A DNA stretch of 31,924 nucleotides. Origin: Bacteroidota bacterium. GTDB taxonomy: Bacteria; Bacteroidota; Bacteroidia; Bacteroidales; Rikenellaceae. Each line of letters begins with the position of its first letter. The first letter of the stretch is position 1. Below, one piece after another: positions 23,525-30,942 of the stretch. The stretch lies in assembly GCA_023443765.1 (NCBI GenBank), contig JAEZTA010000017.1, positions 1-31,924 on the forward strand. Reading direction: 5' to 3'. Below the pieces are notes generated by a model. It made no database searches, had not been told where the DNA came from, and was given only the letters and a program-made list of their open reading frames with translations. Both the position numbers and the translations under genes were made by a program.

Positions 23525-24691
23525 TTATTTGCACTGTTCCAGAATTTTCCATATCTGGTACATGCCACGCGGGACGTGGAAGCACCCCTTCCATTTACCG
23601 CCCTTGAGCGGAAGCAGCACTTCGCCGCGGCGGTTCAGGTAGCCGAACCATTCGGGGTATTCGGAATCTTTGAAGTGCGTCCACATATATTCGTGCAATT
23701 TTCCGAACCACATGAGGCACGCTTCGTTGCCCGTCATCTGGTAGCCTTTGATCATCGTGATCGCCGACTCGATATGCACCCACCACAGTTTCTGGTCCCA
23801 TTCGAGCTGTTGCTGCGGATGGCCCAGCCGGTCCATGAAGTAGAAGATGCCGCCGTGCTCTTTGTCCCAGCCGTATTCGATGGTCGACAGCGCAATCTTC
23901 ACGGCTTTGTCGATCAATTCGGGACGGTTGAGCCGCTTGCCCAGATCCATGATGAACCACATGGCTTCGAGCGAGTGCCCGGGATTGATCGAACGCCCTT
24001 CGAACGAGTCCACCAGCGAATTGTCCGTGGCCGAAACATTCTCGACGATCAGCCCCAAATCGGGCTGGTAAAACACATCCAGCACCTCGTGCAGGCAGGT
24101 TTCGACGATCTGGTCGATCAGCTTCGGGTCGATCAGGTGTTCGATCTCCAACGAGAGGTTGCACAGGATCATCGGCAGGGCGAAGTCCTTCATCGGTCGG
24201 GTCCCGGGATGCCCCTTACTCCACTTGCCCTTGGGGTTTGAGCGTCTCTCGAGCACCCTGTCGAAGGTCTTCTTGGCGATCCAGGCATACTCCTCGTTGC
24301 CCGACGCCTTGGCCAGTTGGGCAAAAGCCATCGTGGCGAAGGTATAGGAGAAGATGTTGTAGGGATCGATGATCGGCTGTCCGTCGCGCGTGAGCGAGAA
24401 GTACCAGTTGTAGTCGCCGTCATGTCCGTATCTTTTCAGGAACTCACCGCCCTGGATCGCACAGTCGAGCCACTCCTGCCGCTGCTCCACCTTGTTGTAA
24501 AGCATCGAGAACATCCACACTTCACGGCCTTGCAGCCAGATGAACTTATCCGTATCGTAGACGCTGCCCGTGCGGTCGAGGCAGGTGAAATAACCGCCGT
24601 ACTGCTTGTCCTGCGAGTGTTCGAGCCAGAAGGGCAACACACTGTCGAGCAGTTCCGATTTATATTGACTGGCTAATTCTTGAAAATTCAT
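23525..24691 (-). CDS. N-acylglucosamine 2-epimerase
   Basis: A 388-residue cytoplasmic protein, the normal size for the AGE/RnBP family, with an (alpha/alpha)6 barrel. It interconverts N-acetylglucosamine and N-acetylmannosamine. Family blocks are KFIWLQGREVWMFS (Arg57), SINPGHSLEAMWF (His239, Glu242), KLWWVHIESA (His306) and EWFGYLNRRGEVLL...KWKGCFHVPR (His372). His239 and His372 are the expected acid/base pair. The GCFHVPR ending and PGHSLEA block favour the RnBP/AGE branch over cellobiose 2-epimerases. It lies between the MFS sugar porter and the FAD gene, which points to an N-acylhexosamine as one product of the glycan. No neuraminate lyase gene is in the window, so sialic acid use cannot be concluded. 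Confidence 0.92.
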   Translation of the reverse strand: MNFQELASQYKSELLDSVLPFWLEHSQDKQYGGYFTCLDRTGSVYDTDKFIWLQGREVWMFSMLYNKVEQRQEWLDCAIQGGEFLKRYGHDGDYNWYFSLTRDGQPIIDPYNIFSYTFATMAFAQLAKASGNEEYAWIAKKTFDRVLERRSNPKGKWSKGHPGTRPMKDFALPMILCNLSLEIEHLIDPKLIDQIVETCLHEVLDVFYQPDLGLIVENVSATDNSLVDSFEGRSINPGHSLEAMWFIMDLGKRLNRPELIDKAVKIALSTIEYGWDKEHGGIFYFMDRLGHPQQQLEWDQKLWWVHIESAITMIKGYQMTGNEACLMWFGKLHEYMWTHFKDSEYPEWFGYLNRRGEVLLPLKGGKWKGCFHVPRGMYQIWKILEQCK

Positions 24692-24738
24692 AATATTGCT
24701 ATTTGGTTATTTTTGATGTCGTTAAAACTACGACGGAA

Positions 24739-26133
24739 CTATTTCTGCCAATACTTCTCGATCTCTTCGAGCGAGCGCCCCGTGGTTTCGGGAACGGCCT
24801 TCCAGATAATCAGGATATAAGGCACACACATGGCCGCAAAGAGGAAGAACGTACCTGCGGGAGTAAGGTTTTCGAGCATCCACGGCGTCAGCTGACCGAT
24901 CAGGTAAGTGCCGATCCACAAGGCGAGCCCGGCGATCGACATGGCCAGCCCGCGGATACGGGTCGGATACATCTCCGAAAGCAACACCCAGATCACGGCG
25001 CAGATCGACACCGCGCAGCAGAAGATATAGGCCAGGAAGAAGACCAGCAGGAATGTACTGGACACGCCCCATGCCGTTCCCCACAGGAAGTAGAACCCGA
25101 TGCAGAGCAGCGACAGGATCATGCCCGACACGCCCCAGTATACCAGGCTCTTACGTCCTACGCGGTCGATAATCACCAATGCAAGCACCGTAGTCAGCAT
25201 ATTGACCACACCCACGAGTATCTGCGAAAAAAGCGAGTCCCCGCTCGAAAGGCCGGCATTCTCGAAAATGGTCGGGCCGTAGTAGAGCACCGCATTGACA
25301 CCCATGAACTGGCCCAGTACCGCAATAAACACGCCGATCAGGACGGCCTTGCGAATCCCCGGGGCGAACAGCATGCGCCACTCCGACTTGGACTCCTGCG
25401 ATCCGGCCGAGCGAACGGCTGCGATCTCCGCCGAAGCGACTTCCGGAGAGCGGTAGATGCGTTGCAGGATGGTATGGGCCCGGGCGTCGCAGTTGCGCAG
25501 CACGAGCCAACGCGGGCTTTCGGGAATAAAGAAGATGACGATGAAGAAGAGCAATGCCGGCAGCGTTTCGCTTCCCAGCATGCCGCGCCACATCTCCGTC
25601 ACCAGAACCTTCTGCATCAATGCGGACGAATAGACCGCCGTTTCGGCCGACCGGAGGATCAGGAAATTGACCAGATAGGCGCCCAGGAATCCGACCGTGA
25701 TGGCCAGCTGGTAGAGCGACACGAGCGTACCGCGCCAGCGCGCTATGGCGACCTCCGAGATGTACATCGGCGACACGATCGACACCACGCCGATACCCAC
25801 GCCGCCGATGATGCGGTAAATGACCAGTTGCGTGAAATCGGGGCTCAGGGCGCAGCCGATACCCGACACGGTAAAGAAGACGGCCGAGATAAACATCGTC
25901 ATCTTACGGCCGAAGCGGTCGCTCAGGATACCGGCCACGGCAACGCCGCCGATCGACCCGACGAGCGCACAGCCAACGAACCATCCCTGCTGCATGGCAT
26001 CGAGTCCGAATTGGGCGGTGACGCCGTTTATGGCGCCCGAAATGACTGCGGTATCGTATCCGAACAGGATACCGCCGATAGCGGCTACGACCGAAAGGAA
26101 CGCAACGTAGCCTGTGTTTGCTTGTGATTTCAT
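24739..26133 (-). CDS. Sugar-porter family MFS transporter (XylE-like)
   Basis: A 464-residue inner-membrane protein with about 12 transmembrane helices and the sugar-porter signatures: GGILFGYDTAVISG (helix 1), DRFGRKMTM (loop 2-3), PMYISEVAIARWRGTL, PESPRWLVL (end of helix 6), GQFMGVNAVLYYGP (helix 7), DRVGRKSLVY, LSEMYPTRIRG (loop 10-11) and PETTGRSLEEIE at the C-terminus. Members are proton symporters for monosaccharides such as xylose, galactose or glucose; the sugar cannot be fixed from sequence. Its place before the epimerase suggests it brings in the sugar, or a derivative, released in the periplasm. It is 7 bp after the DUF4434 gene and 47 bp before the epimerase gene. Confidence 0.95.
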   Translation of the reverse strand: MKSQANTGYVAFLSVVAAIGGILFGYDTAVISGAINGVTAQFGLDAMQQGWFVGCALVGSIGGVAVAGILSDRFGRKMTMFISAVFFTVSGIGCALSPDFTQLVIYRIIGGVGIGVVSIVSPMYISEVAIARWRGTLVSLYQLAITVGFLGAYLVNFLILRSAETAVYSSALMQKVLVTEMWRGMLGSETLPALLFFIVIFFIPESPRWLVLRNCDARAHTILQRIYRSPEVASAEIAAVRSAGSQESKSEWRMLFAPGIRKAVLIGVFIAVLGQFMGVNAVLYYGPTIFENAGLSSGDSLFSQILVGVVNMLTTVLALVIIDRVGRKSLVYWGVSGMILSLLCIGFYFLWGTAWGVSSTFLLVFFLAYIFCCAVSICAVIWVLLSEMYPTRIRGLAMSIAGLALWIGTYLIGQLTPWMLENLTPAGTFFLFAAMCVPYILIIWKAVPETTGRSLEEIEKYWQK

Positions 26134-26140
26134 AGGAAGG

Positions 26141-27244
26141 CTACTTGATGTTGAAATACTCTTTGTAACGGTCGTACAGATGTCCCGCCTGCAAATAGGC
26201 CGACTGCGGACTCATGAAGTGCGAAAACTCGAAAGTGATCGCCTTGTCGTAACCGGCGCGCTTCGCCGCTTCGAGTTTCATGCGCAGCTTATCGAATTTG
26301 ATCGGCAGGAATTTGATCGGCATATCTCGGTCGAACGACTCGGCGTTGGTCCAGCATTGCATGCCGTATTTGTCGGCCATTTTCTTGTTGACCGAGAAGA
26401 AAGCATCCAGTTCGTCGTAGTCGATGTGTCCGTCCTGAAAAGCGCAGGCGTCGACCACGTCGTGAATCCCGTCGAAAATCTCGCTCCACTCCTTCTCGTG
26501 CTGCTCGACCGACACCGCCTGCTCCTTGGTCAGCTGGCTGCCGCTCGCCATGACGGCCTTTTTGCCGTCGATCCACGGGGAAATAAAGGTCGGCAGCCCG
26601 CCGGAAACGTCCTTACACTGTTTGCCCATGGCGCGGAAAGCCCCGATAGCGCCTTTGGTGCTACGGCTGATTTCGCCGCTCAGGTACCAGCCGCCGAAAC
26701 TCCGGTATTTTTCACCGTACATCTTCCAGACCTCGTCGATAACGTATTTATTGTGCTCGACTTCGCTCGACATATCGCCCGTATCCCAATACCTGCCCGA
26801 GTCGTAAAGGCCGAAATAGAACTTCATGCCATATTTCTGGGCCAGGCGCAGGTACATATCGACCAGGTCGACCGAGGGCATATAGCATCCCTGCCCGAGC
26901 AGGTGGGGCGACGGATAGGTAATAAATTTGCGGTAGCCCGAGCGAATCAGGATCACGGTGTCGATACCGATGGCCTTCATATGCCGAAAATCGGCGTCCC
27001 ACTCCTTTTCGCCCCAGTTCTGGTGGGGAATGTCGTGGGAAATCTCATCCAGGAACGTTCCTGAAATCTGCAATCCGTTTCCTTGGGGAACGATCAGACC
27101 GCTCCGGCCCGAAACGGCTTCCGCCGATTCCGCCTCTTCGGTTTCAAAATTTTCAGACGCTTTGACCAGCCCGGGGACGGCAACTGCCGAAGCAGCAGTA
27201 ATGGCGACTTTTTTCAGGAAATTCCTGCGGGTCGAGGTTTTCAT
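26141..27244 (-). CDS. Tat-exported DUF4434 barrel protein
   Basis: From ATG 27244 the product is 367 residues and begins with a twin-arginine signal (STRRNFLKK, then a hydrophobic stretch ending in AVPGLVKA). An in-frame ATG at 27265 is less likely because it would put seven extra residues before the Tat motif. The rest resembles DUF4434, a glycosidase-like TIM barrel: LQISGTFLDEISHDIPHQNW, FRHMKAIGIDTVILIRSGY, KFYFGLYDSGRYWDTG, YRSFGGWYLSGEISRST, VDACAFQDGHIDYDEL, CWTNAESFD and AITFEFSHFMSPQS. The Glu residues in SGEIS, NAESF and FEFSHF are candidate catalytic groups (inference). It is the first gene of the seven-gene operon, with a promoter at 27303-27335. Tat export suggests folding before export, perhaps with a bound metal or partner. 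Confidence 0.8.
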   Translation of the reverse strand: MKTSTRRNFLKKVAITAASAVAVPGLVKASENFETEEAESAEAVSGRSGLIVPQGNGLQISGTFLDEISHDIPHQNWGEKEWDADFRHMKAIGIDTVILIRSGYRKFITYPSPHLLGQGCYMPSVDLVDMYLRLAQKYGMKFYFGLYDSGRYWDTGDMSSEVEHNKYVIDEVWKMYGEKYRSFGGWYLSGEISRSTKGAIGAFRAMGKQCKDVSGGLPTFISPWIDGKKAVMASGSQLTKEQAVSVEQHEKEWSEIFDGIHDVVDACAFQDGHIDYDELDAFFSVNKKMADKYGMQCWTNAESFDRDMPIKFLPIKFDKLRMKLEAAKRAGYDKAITFEFSHFMSPQSAYLQAGHLYDRYKEYFNIK

Positions 27245-27302
27245 ATTGGGTTTCAATTTTATCATTTACTCAAAACAAAGTAAATTTTATCATTCTTTAA
27301 TG

Positions 27303-27335
27303 CAAATATAGTTAATTATTTTACAATGAACCAAA
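27303..27335 (-). promoter_or_regulatory. Promoter of the DUF4434-to-esterase operon
   Basis: On the minus strand TTTG (27332-27335), a 21-bp spacer and TATATTTG (27303-27310) fit the Bacteroidetes consensus, about 60 bases before ATG 27244. No other good promoter was noticed in the short gaps of the operon (5-75 bp). Confidence 0.65.
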
Positions 27336-27376
27336 ATTTCACTTTTTAAATTCAAAAACGGTCGAAAAAGAAGCCT

Positions 27377-27398
27377 AATCCGGACAAATATCCGGATT
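27377..27398. promoter_or_regulatory. Dyad upstream of the operon promoter
   Basis: AATCCGGA (27377-27384) and TCCGGATT (27391-27398) form a perfect 8-bp inverted repeat with a 6-base spacer, centred about 55 bp upstream of the -33 element. It may be an activator site. In the minus-strand transcript the stem is followed by a T-rich stretch, so it could also be part of a terminator series for the lipoprotein gene at 27588. Confidence 0.45.
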
Positions 27399-27413
27399 TC
27401 AGCATGTCATCTT

Positions 27414-27437
27414 AAAAAAAGTCCGGACGCACGGACT
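27414..27437 (-). terminator. Intrinsic terminator (second of two)
   Basis: On the minus strand a 6-bp stem, AGTCCG with CGGACT (27420-27437), has a 6-base loop and is followed at once by seven T residues (27414-27420 region). It backs up the terminator at 27511-27543 and protects the operon promoter at 27303 from read-through. Confidence 0.7.
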
Positions 27438-27510
27438 ACCGCCGATCGGTTTTTCCAGCCCGATCGCCACAGCCGGGCGGACCTGCATCGCTCCCTGTGC
27501 AGACGCTACA

Positions 27511-27543
27511 AAAACCCGGGATAGCCAGAAGCCATCCCGGGTA
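27511..27543 (-). terminator. Intrinsic terminator of the 27588-29033 gene
   Basis: A perfect 9-bp stem, ACCCGGGAT (27515-27523) with ATCCCGGGT (27535-27543), is followed on the minus strand by a T5 run. It starts about 45 bases after the stop codon. Confidence 0.85.
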
Positions 27544-27587
27544 CAGTAAATTTACCGATCAGCGAATTGCGTCACCGCTCTCCTCGA

Positions 27588-29033
27588 TTATTTGAATGCG
27601 AAAGCACCCTGTACCTTCTTTGATGCTTCCACCGATCCCTTGGAGTTGTCGACGGTCTTCTGGCCGTTGATCAGCATGTCGGGAGAGCTCGAACGCTCGA
27701 ACACGATGGCAGAGGCACAACCAGTGTCTTTCATAACCTGCGCTGTTTCGGGAATGGTAAGGCCTACGCTGCCGTTAATCTGCTGTCCGCAGAATGCAAT
27801 GACCTTTCCGTAAGCCGTAAGTCCCACAGACGAAGTGGCATACCGGTTAACATCGGTGGGATAGTTCCAGTTGATTCCCGTATTGCAGATCATCTCGTCA
27901 GCGGTTTGGATTTTCCCGTCCCACAGAATCATCAGCAGGCCGGAAGCCGCAGTCTGCGCATCCCAGACGGTGCCTTCCTCCTTTTTCCGCTCGACATAAG
28001 TCGTTCCCTGCTTGTAGGGGAAAGCATACAGTTTGTTGTCGAATTTCTGCGACCAGGCCATCTTGTACACACCCTTGCCGTCCTGACCGAGCGTGCCGAA
28101 GGGATAGAGCGCGCCTTCCTGTACGAACTGCCCGTTGCGGAAGATCAGCGGATCTGCCGTGGACTCGATGCCGACCAGCAATACATTCCAGGAGGGTTCC
28201 TCCGAAGCGAAGGTATAAATCGACTTCTTGTTATCCTTGCCAGCGCCGAGAGCGCCCATGGTCGATTTGCCCGGCGACATAATTGCGATATAGCCGATGC
28301 TCTTGGTAGCTGCGTTGTTCAGCAGATTCTCGTTCTTGTAAACCTTGATATAGTTGGGAAGCGTACCATAAGCCGACGTTACGTCCGTCCAGCCCTTGCT
28401 CAGCAGCGGATCTACATAATCCTTCACCTTGACGGTATAGTTGTAGTCTTCGCCCTGGTAGGAAACCACCAGTTTGCCGTCCTCAAGTTCCAGATTGAAC
28501 GTCTTGTCAGCCGGCGACTTAACGGTAGCGCCGCTCAGCAGCGTGAAATCGAACGTCATGGCATTGATCTCCATCTCGGGCTTGTAGTCGATCGTGATGA
28601 GCTGGCCGTCTATGACAGCGTCCGTCGTGCCAACCTTGGCCGAAATAACCGTCTGGGGCGTCTCTTTCGGCGTCGCCGTCATCGTATAGGTCACCTCTTT
28701 CATACCGTTGTGCACGACAACCTGGTAAGGCGCCGAAAGGTTCACCGTCGAAGTGGCTTTGCCCGGGGTCTTCAGGAGCGCGCCCTTGGTCATGGTGATA
28801 GTAACCGACACGCTGGTGAGGTCGGTCAACTCCTCGAATGCAAATTTAATCGTTTTGTCGGCATCGGAAATAACGGCATTGGCCGTTTTGGAGCCATCGA
28901 CCGCCACAACGGACGCAATCGGATTGGCAACCTCTTTCGGATCGTTGTCGTCATCTTTATCCGAACACGAAGCGAGCCCTCCCCCTACCAGGAAGCAGAG
29001 CAGTAAAGTCATCAGACTAAAATGTCTTTTCAT
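27588..29033 (-). CDS. Lipoprotein with DUF5018-like repeats and degenerate NAGPA-like domain
   Basis: A 481-residue lipoprotein (lipobox L-A-S-C, Cys23) followed by SDKDDDNDPKE, a strong surface-export-type tail. Residues about 38-125 and 130-210 look like two tandem beta-sandwich repeats of DUF5018 type (IKFAFEELTDLTSVSVTITM, MEINAMTFDFTLLSGATV). The C-terminal 250 residues follow the phosphodiester glycosidase (NAGPA, PF09992) layout: SSVGLTAYGKVIAFC, SVGLTIPETAQVMKDTGC, ASAIVFERSSSPDMLINGQKTVDN. In active members the last block usually reads LDGGGSS; here it is VFERSSS, so the Asp and Gly residues are lost. It may be an inactive, glycan-binding relative or use a changed mechanism. It is monocistronic, with two terminators behind it. 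Confidence 0.8.
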   Translation of the reverse strand: MKRHFSLMTLLLCFLVGGGLASCSDKDDDNDPKEVANPIASVVAVDGSKTANAVISDADKTIKFAFEELTDLTSVSVTITMTKGALLKTPGKATSTVNLSAPYQVVVHNGMKEVTYTMTATPKETPQTVISAKVGTTDAVIDGQLITIDYKPEMEINAMTFDFTLLSGATVKSPADKTFNLELEDGKLVVSYQGEDYNYTVKVKDYVDPLLSKGWTDVTSAYGTLPNYIKVYKNENLLNNAATKSIGYIAIMSPGKSTMGALGAGKDNKKSIYTFASEEPSWNVLLVGIESTADPLIFRNGQFVQEGALYPFGTLGQDGKGVYKMAWSQKFDNKLYAFPYKQGTTYVERKKEEGTVWDAQTAASGLLMILWDGKIQTADEMICNTGINWNYPTDVNRYATSSVGLTAYGKVIAFCGQQINGSVGLTIPETAQVMKDTGCASAIVFERSSSPDMLINGQKTVDNSKGSVEASKKVQGAFAFK

Positions 29034-29195
29034 AATTAAAGGTTTTTAGTTTAAAGGTAGTTTGACGTTTTAATATTTGTGATTTCAAGTCCCTTCCTGA
29101 TATATTTTTTTTCGATTACAACATCAACGCTCTTTTTAATATCAGAAAAACAAGATTTATTCGTTTTGAAACAAAAATGTAATACCTTTGACATA

Positions 29196-29203
29196 CAAAC
29201 ATA
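29196..29203 (-). promoter_or_regulatory. Candidate -7 element for the 27588-29033 gene
   Basis: On the minus strand the bases are TATGTTTG, matching TAnnTTTG, about 165 bases before the ATG. No convincing -33 element is present. The surrounding region (29034-29537) is AT-rich and I see no gene in it. Confidence 0.4.
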
Positions 29204-29537
29204 GTAATAATATTTATCAATTATTCAGTTTTGGGTAAAATAAATAAATAATTTTACTGACAGGCGCCGTTTTTGAAAAATAATATATAGAAACCGCCAA
29301 CCATTAACAAGATCGCACAGTTATCCCCAAAAGCCGGTCTCAGAAATTTCATGCCCTCAAAATAGTCCGATACGACTTGATGCCCGGATTCAAAACAGGA
29401 GGCATTGAATGGCCAAGAGATGCGAGACTATCGCACACAGGAGAAAGACCGGCATATCGGATTGCCGGAGACGGAACATTTATAATGATATACGTTGTCG
29501 CAGATCGCAAATTGACGGAATGCGGCAACTCGGAAAT

Positions 29538-29568
29538 GAAAAACGGAAACCTTGCGAGGTTCCCGTTT
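29538..29568 (-). terminator. Intrinsic terminator of the LacI-family gene
   Basis: On the minus strand AACGGGAACCT and AGGTTTCCGTT form an 11-bp stem with one G-U pair (29542-29567) around a 4-base loop, followed by TTTTT. It begins 6 bases after the stop codon. Confidence 0.85.
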
Positions 29569-29573
29569 ATGTT

Positions 29574-30593
29574 CTATAACAGCATATTGCGCACCGAGCG
29601 GCGGATGATCAGCGAGGGCGGCAGATGCAATTGCGAAGGTGCGGCGCCGGGTTCACGGATGGCACGGATAAGCAGCTTTACAGCCAGCGTACCGATCTCG
29701 TCCGTAGGCTGGCCGATGCAGGTGATCGCGGGATCGAGGTAGTTGAAAAGCATGTTGTCGTCGAACGAGACGACCGAAATATCGTCGGGAATCCGCAGGC
29801 CCGTCTCGTGCACCGCCTTCACCACCCCGAGCAGGATCAGGTTGCTCAGCGCGAAGATCGCCGTGGGTCGCTCGGCCTGAGCCAACGCCAGTTTAGTCTC
29901 CAGATAACCGTTCTGCACCGAAAAGTCCTCGCCCGTCACCACGATCCGGTCGCCCAGTCCGTGCGCGCGCAACGTATCCCCGAACCCGCGCACTCGATCC
30001 CGCACGGGCATCGAATGGGGCGTACCCTGAATACAGGCGATGCGGCGGTGTCCGTTCTCCAGCAGGTATTCGGTCGCCATCACCGCTCCGCGGTAGTTGT
30101 CCGTCGTGACATAGGAAAGCATCCCGGCGTCGGGCAGGTAACGGTCGATCAGCACCAGCGGCATGCCGCCCTCCTGCACGCTGGCGAACAGTGCGGCGTT
30201 GTTGCCGCACGGCACAGCGACGATTCCGTCCACACGCCGCGCCAGCAGGGCCGACAATCCGTCCTGCTCGTTGCGCTCGTCCTCCTGCGTGTCGACCACC
30301 ACCACCTTATAGTTATAGTTGCGCGACTCGCGGATCACCACGCCCGCAACACTGGCGAAGAAGGCGTTTTCGATATTCGGAATCAGCAGGCCGATCGTAT
30401 CGGTACGGTTTGTGCGCAATCCTTTCGCCAGCAGGCTGGGCGTATAATTGCAGCGTTTGACCTCCTCCATCACGCGCGCTACGGTGCGCTGGCTGATACG
30501 GTATTTGACCGCATTGCCGCTCAGGACACGCGAAACAGTGGAAATCGAACACCCGGAACGTTCGGCTATGCTTACGAGAGTTTCCTTTTTCAT
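29574..30593 (-). CDS. LacI/GalR-family transcriptional regulator
   Basis: A 339-residue regulator of normal length. It has an N-terminal LacI helix-turn-helix (residues 4-27, LVSIAERSGCSISTVSRVLSG), a hinge helix (YTPSLLAKGLRT) and a periplasmic-binding-protein-like effector domain (about 60-335, with DTIGLLIPNIENAFFASV, RRVDGIVAVPCG, YVTTDNYRGAVMATEYL, DISVVSFDDNMLFNYLDP). It should bind a sugar or sugar phosphate and control nearby genes. It diverges from ribokinase, whose promoter carries a palindrome that fits a LacI-type operator, so ribose catabolism is the likeliest target. It may also repress its own gene. No link to the glycan locus is evident. Confidence 0.95.
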   Translation of the reverse strand: MKKETLVSIAERSGCSISTVSRVLSGNAVKYRISQRTVARVMEEVKRCNYTPSLLAKGLRTNRTDTIGLLIPNIENAFFASVAGVVIRESRNYNYKVVVVDTQEDERNEQDGLSALLARRVDGIVAVPCGNNAALFASVQEGGMPLVLIDRYLPDAGMLSYVTTDNYRGAVMATEYLLENGHRRIACIQGTPHSMPVRDRVRGFGDTLRAHGLGDRIVVTGEDFSVQNGYLETKLALAQAERPTAIFALSNLILLGVVKAVHETGLRIPDDISVVSFDDNMLFNYLDPAITCIGQPTDEIGTLAVKLLIRAIREPGAAPSQLHLPPSLIIRRSVRNMLL

Positions 30594-30618
30594 TGCTTTA
30601 TTTTCAGTTCACTCAGGA

Positions 30619-30626
30619 CAAATGTA
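30619..30626 (-). promoter_or_regulatory. Candidate -7 element for the LacI-family gene
   Basis: On the minus strand the bases are TACATTTG, fitting TAnnTTTG, about 25 bases before the ATG at 30593. No matching -33 element is seen. Confidence 0.45.
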
Positions 30627-30666
30627 TGAAAAATATCGAAAAAGGAAAGAAAAATAACAAAATAAT

Positions 30667-30697
30667 TTTGGAGGTTTCCAAAAAGTAATTATATTTG
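30667..30697 (+). promoter_or_regulatory. Consensus promoter of the ribokinase operon
   Basis: TTTG (30667-30670), a 19-bp spacer and TATATTTG (30690-30697) match the Bacteroidetes consensus exactly. The leader to ATG 30943 would be about 240 bases long, with no evident gene in it. Confidence 0.75.
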
Positions 30698-30716
30698 CGC
30701 AAACGATAAGCGCAAA
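30694..30716. promoter_or_regulatory. Operator-like palindrome on the ribokinase promoter
   Basis: TTTGCGCAAA (30694-30703) is a perfect 10-bp palindrome overlapping the -7 element. The half GCGCAAAC recurs at 30710-30717, so TTTGCGC (30694-30700) and GCGCAAA (30710-30716) also form a larger dyad with a 9-base spacer. Binding here would block RNA polymerase; the adjacent LacI-family protein is the obvious candidate. Confidence 0.6.
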
Positions 30717-30942
30717 CAGAGCCGAAAAGATAGAATCCGAAAGCTGCAACAACAGCCTCAGACGCCATAGGAAACGTATTGCTAAAAACTACCTTACGAC
30801 AACAGCGGGCGCAGAATGGCAAAAAGCAGCCTCGGAGAGCATTGAAAAACAACCTGAAAACAGCATTTTCACCAGTCGGATGCGTCATCCGGACCCTCCC
30901 GGGCGGTGGAAATGTCAAAAATTAACCAACGATAACCGAACG

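Noticed and set aside
23525..24691. Cellobiose 2-epimerase identity for the AGE-family gene
   Set aside because: The PGHSLEA and GCFHVPR blocks match the N-acylglucosamine branch, and no mannan-type partner genes are present.
5223..27244. Labelling the region a sialic acid PUL
   Set aside because: The epimerase, porter and esterases fit, but sialidase, lyase and sialic acid amidohydrolase are absent from the window.
29183..29190. Plus-strand TACCTTTG as a promoter
   Set aside because: It has only a 14-bp gap to the nearest TTTG and no plus-strand gene downstream.
29377..29742. 121-codon plus-strand ORF
   Set aside because: It overlaps the LacI gene and its terminator in antisense, and its composition does not look like a protein.
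30877..30891. CGGATG/CATCCG hairpin in the ribokinase leader
   Set aside because: A 6-bp stem with a 3-base loop and no other feature; such short dyads are expected by chance.
30880..30942. 21-residue N-terminal extension of ribokinase
   Set aside because: MNKILVIGSTN at 30943 is the standard ribokinase start; the extension is not hydrophobic or conserved-looking.
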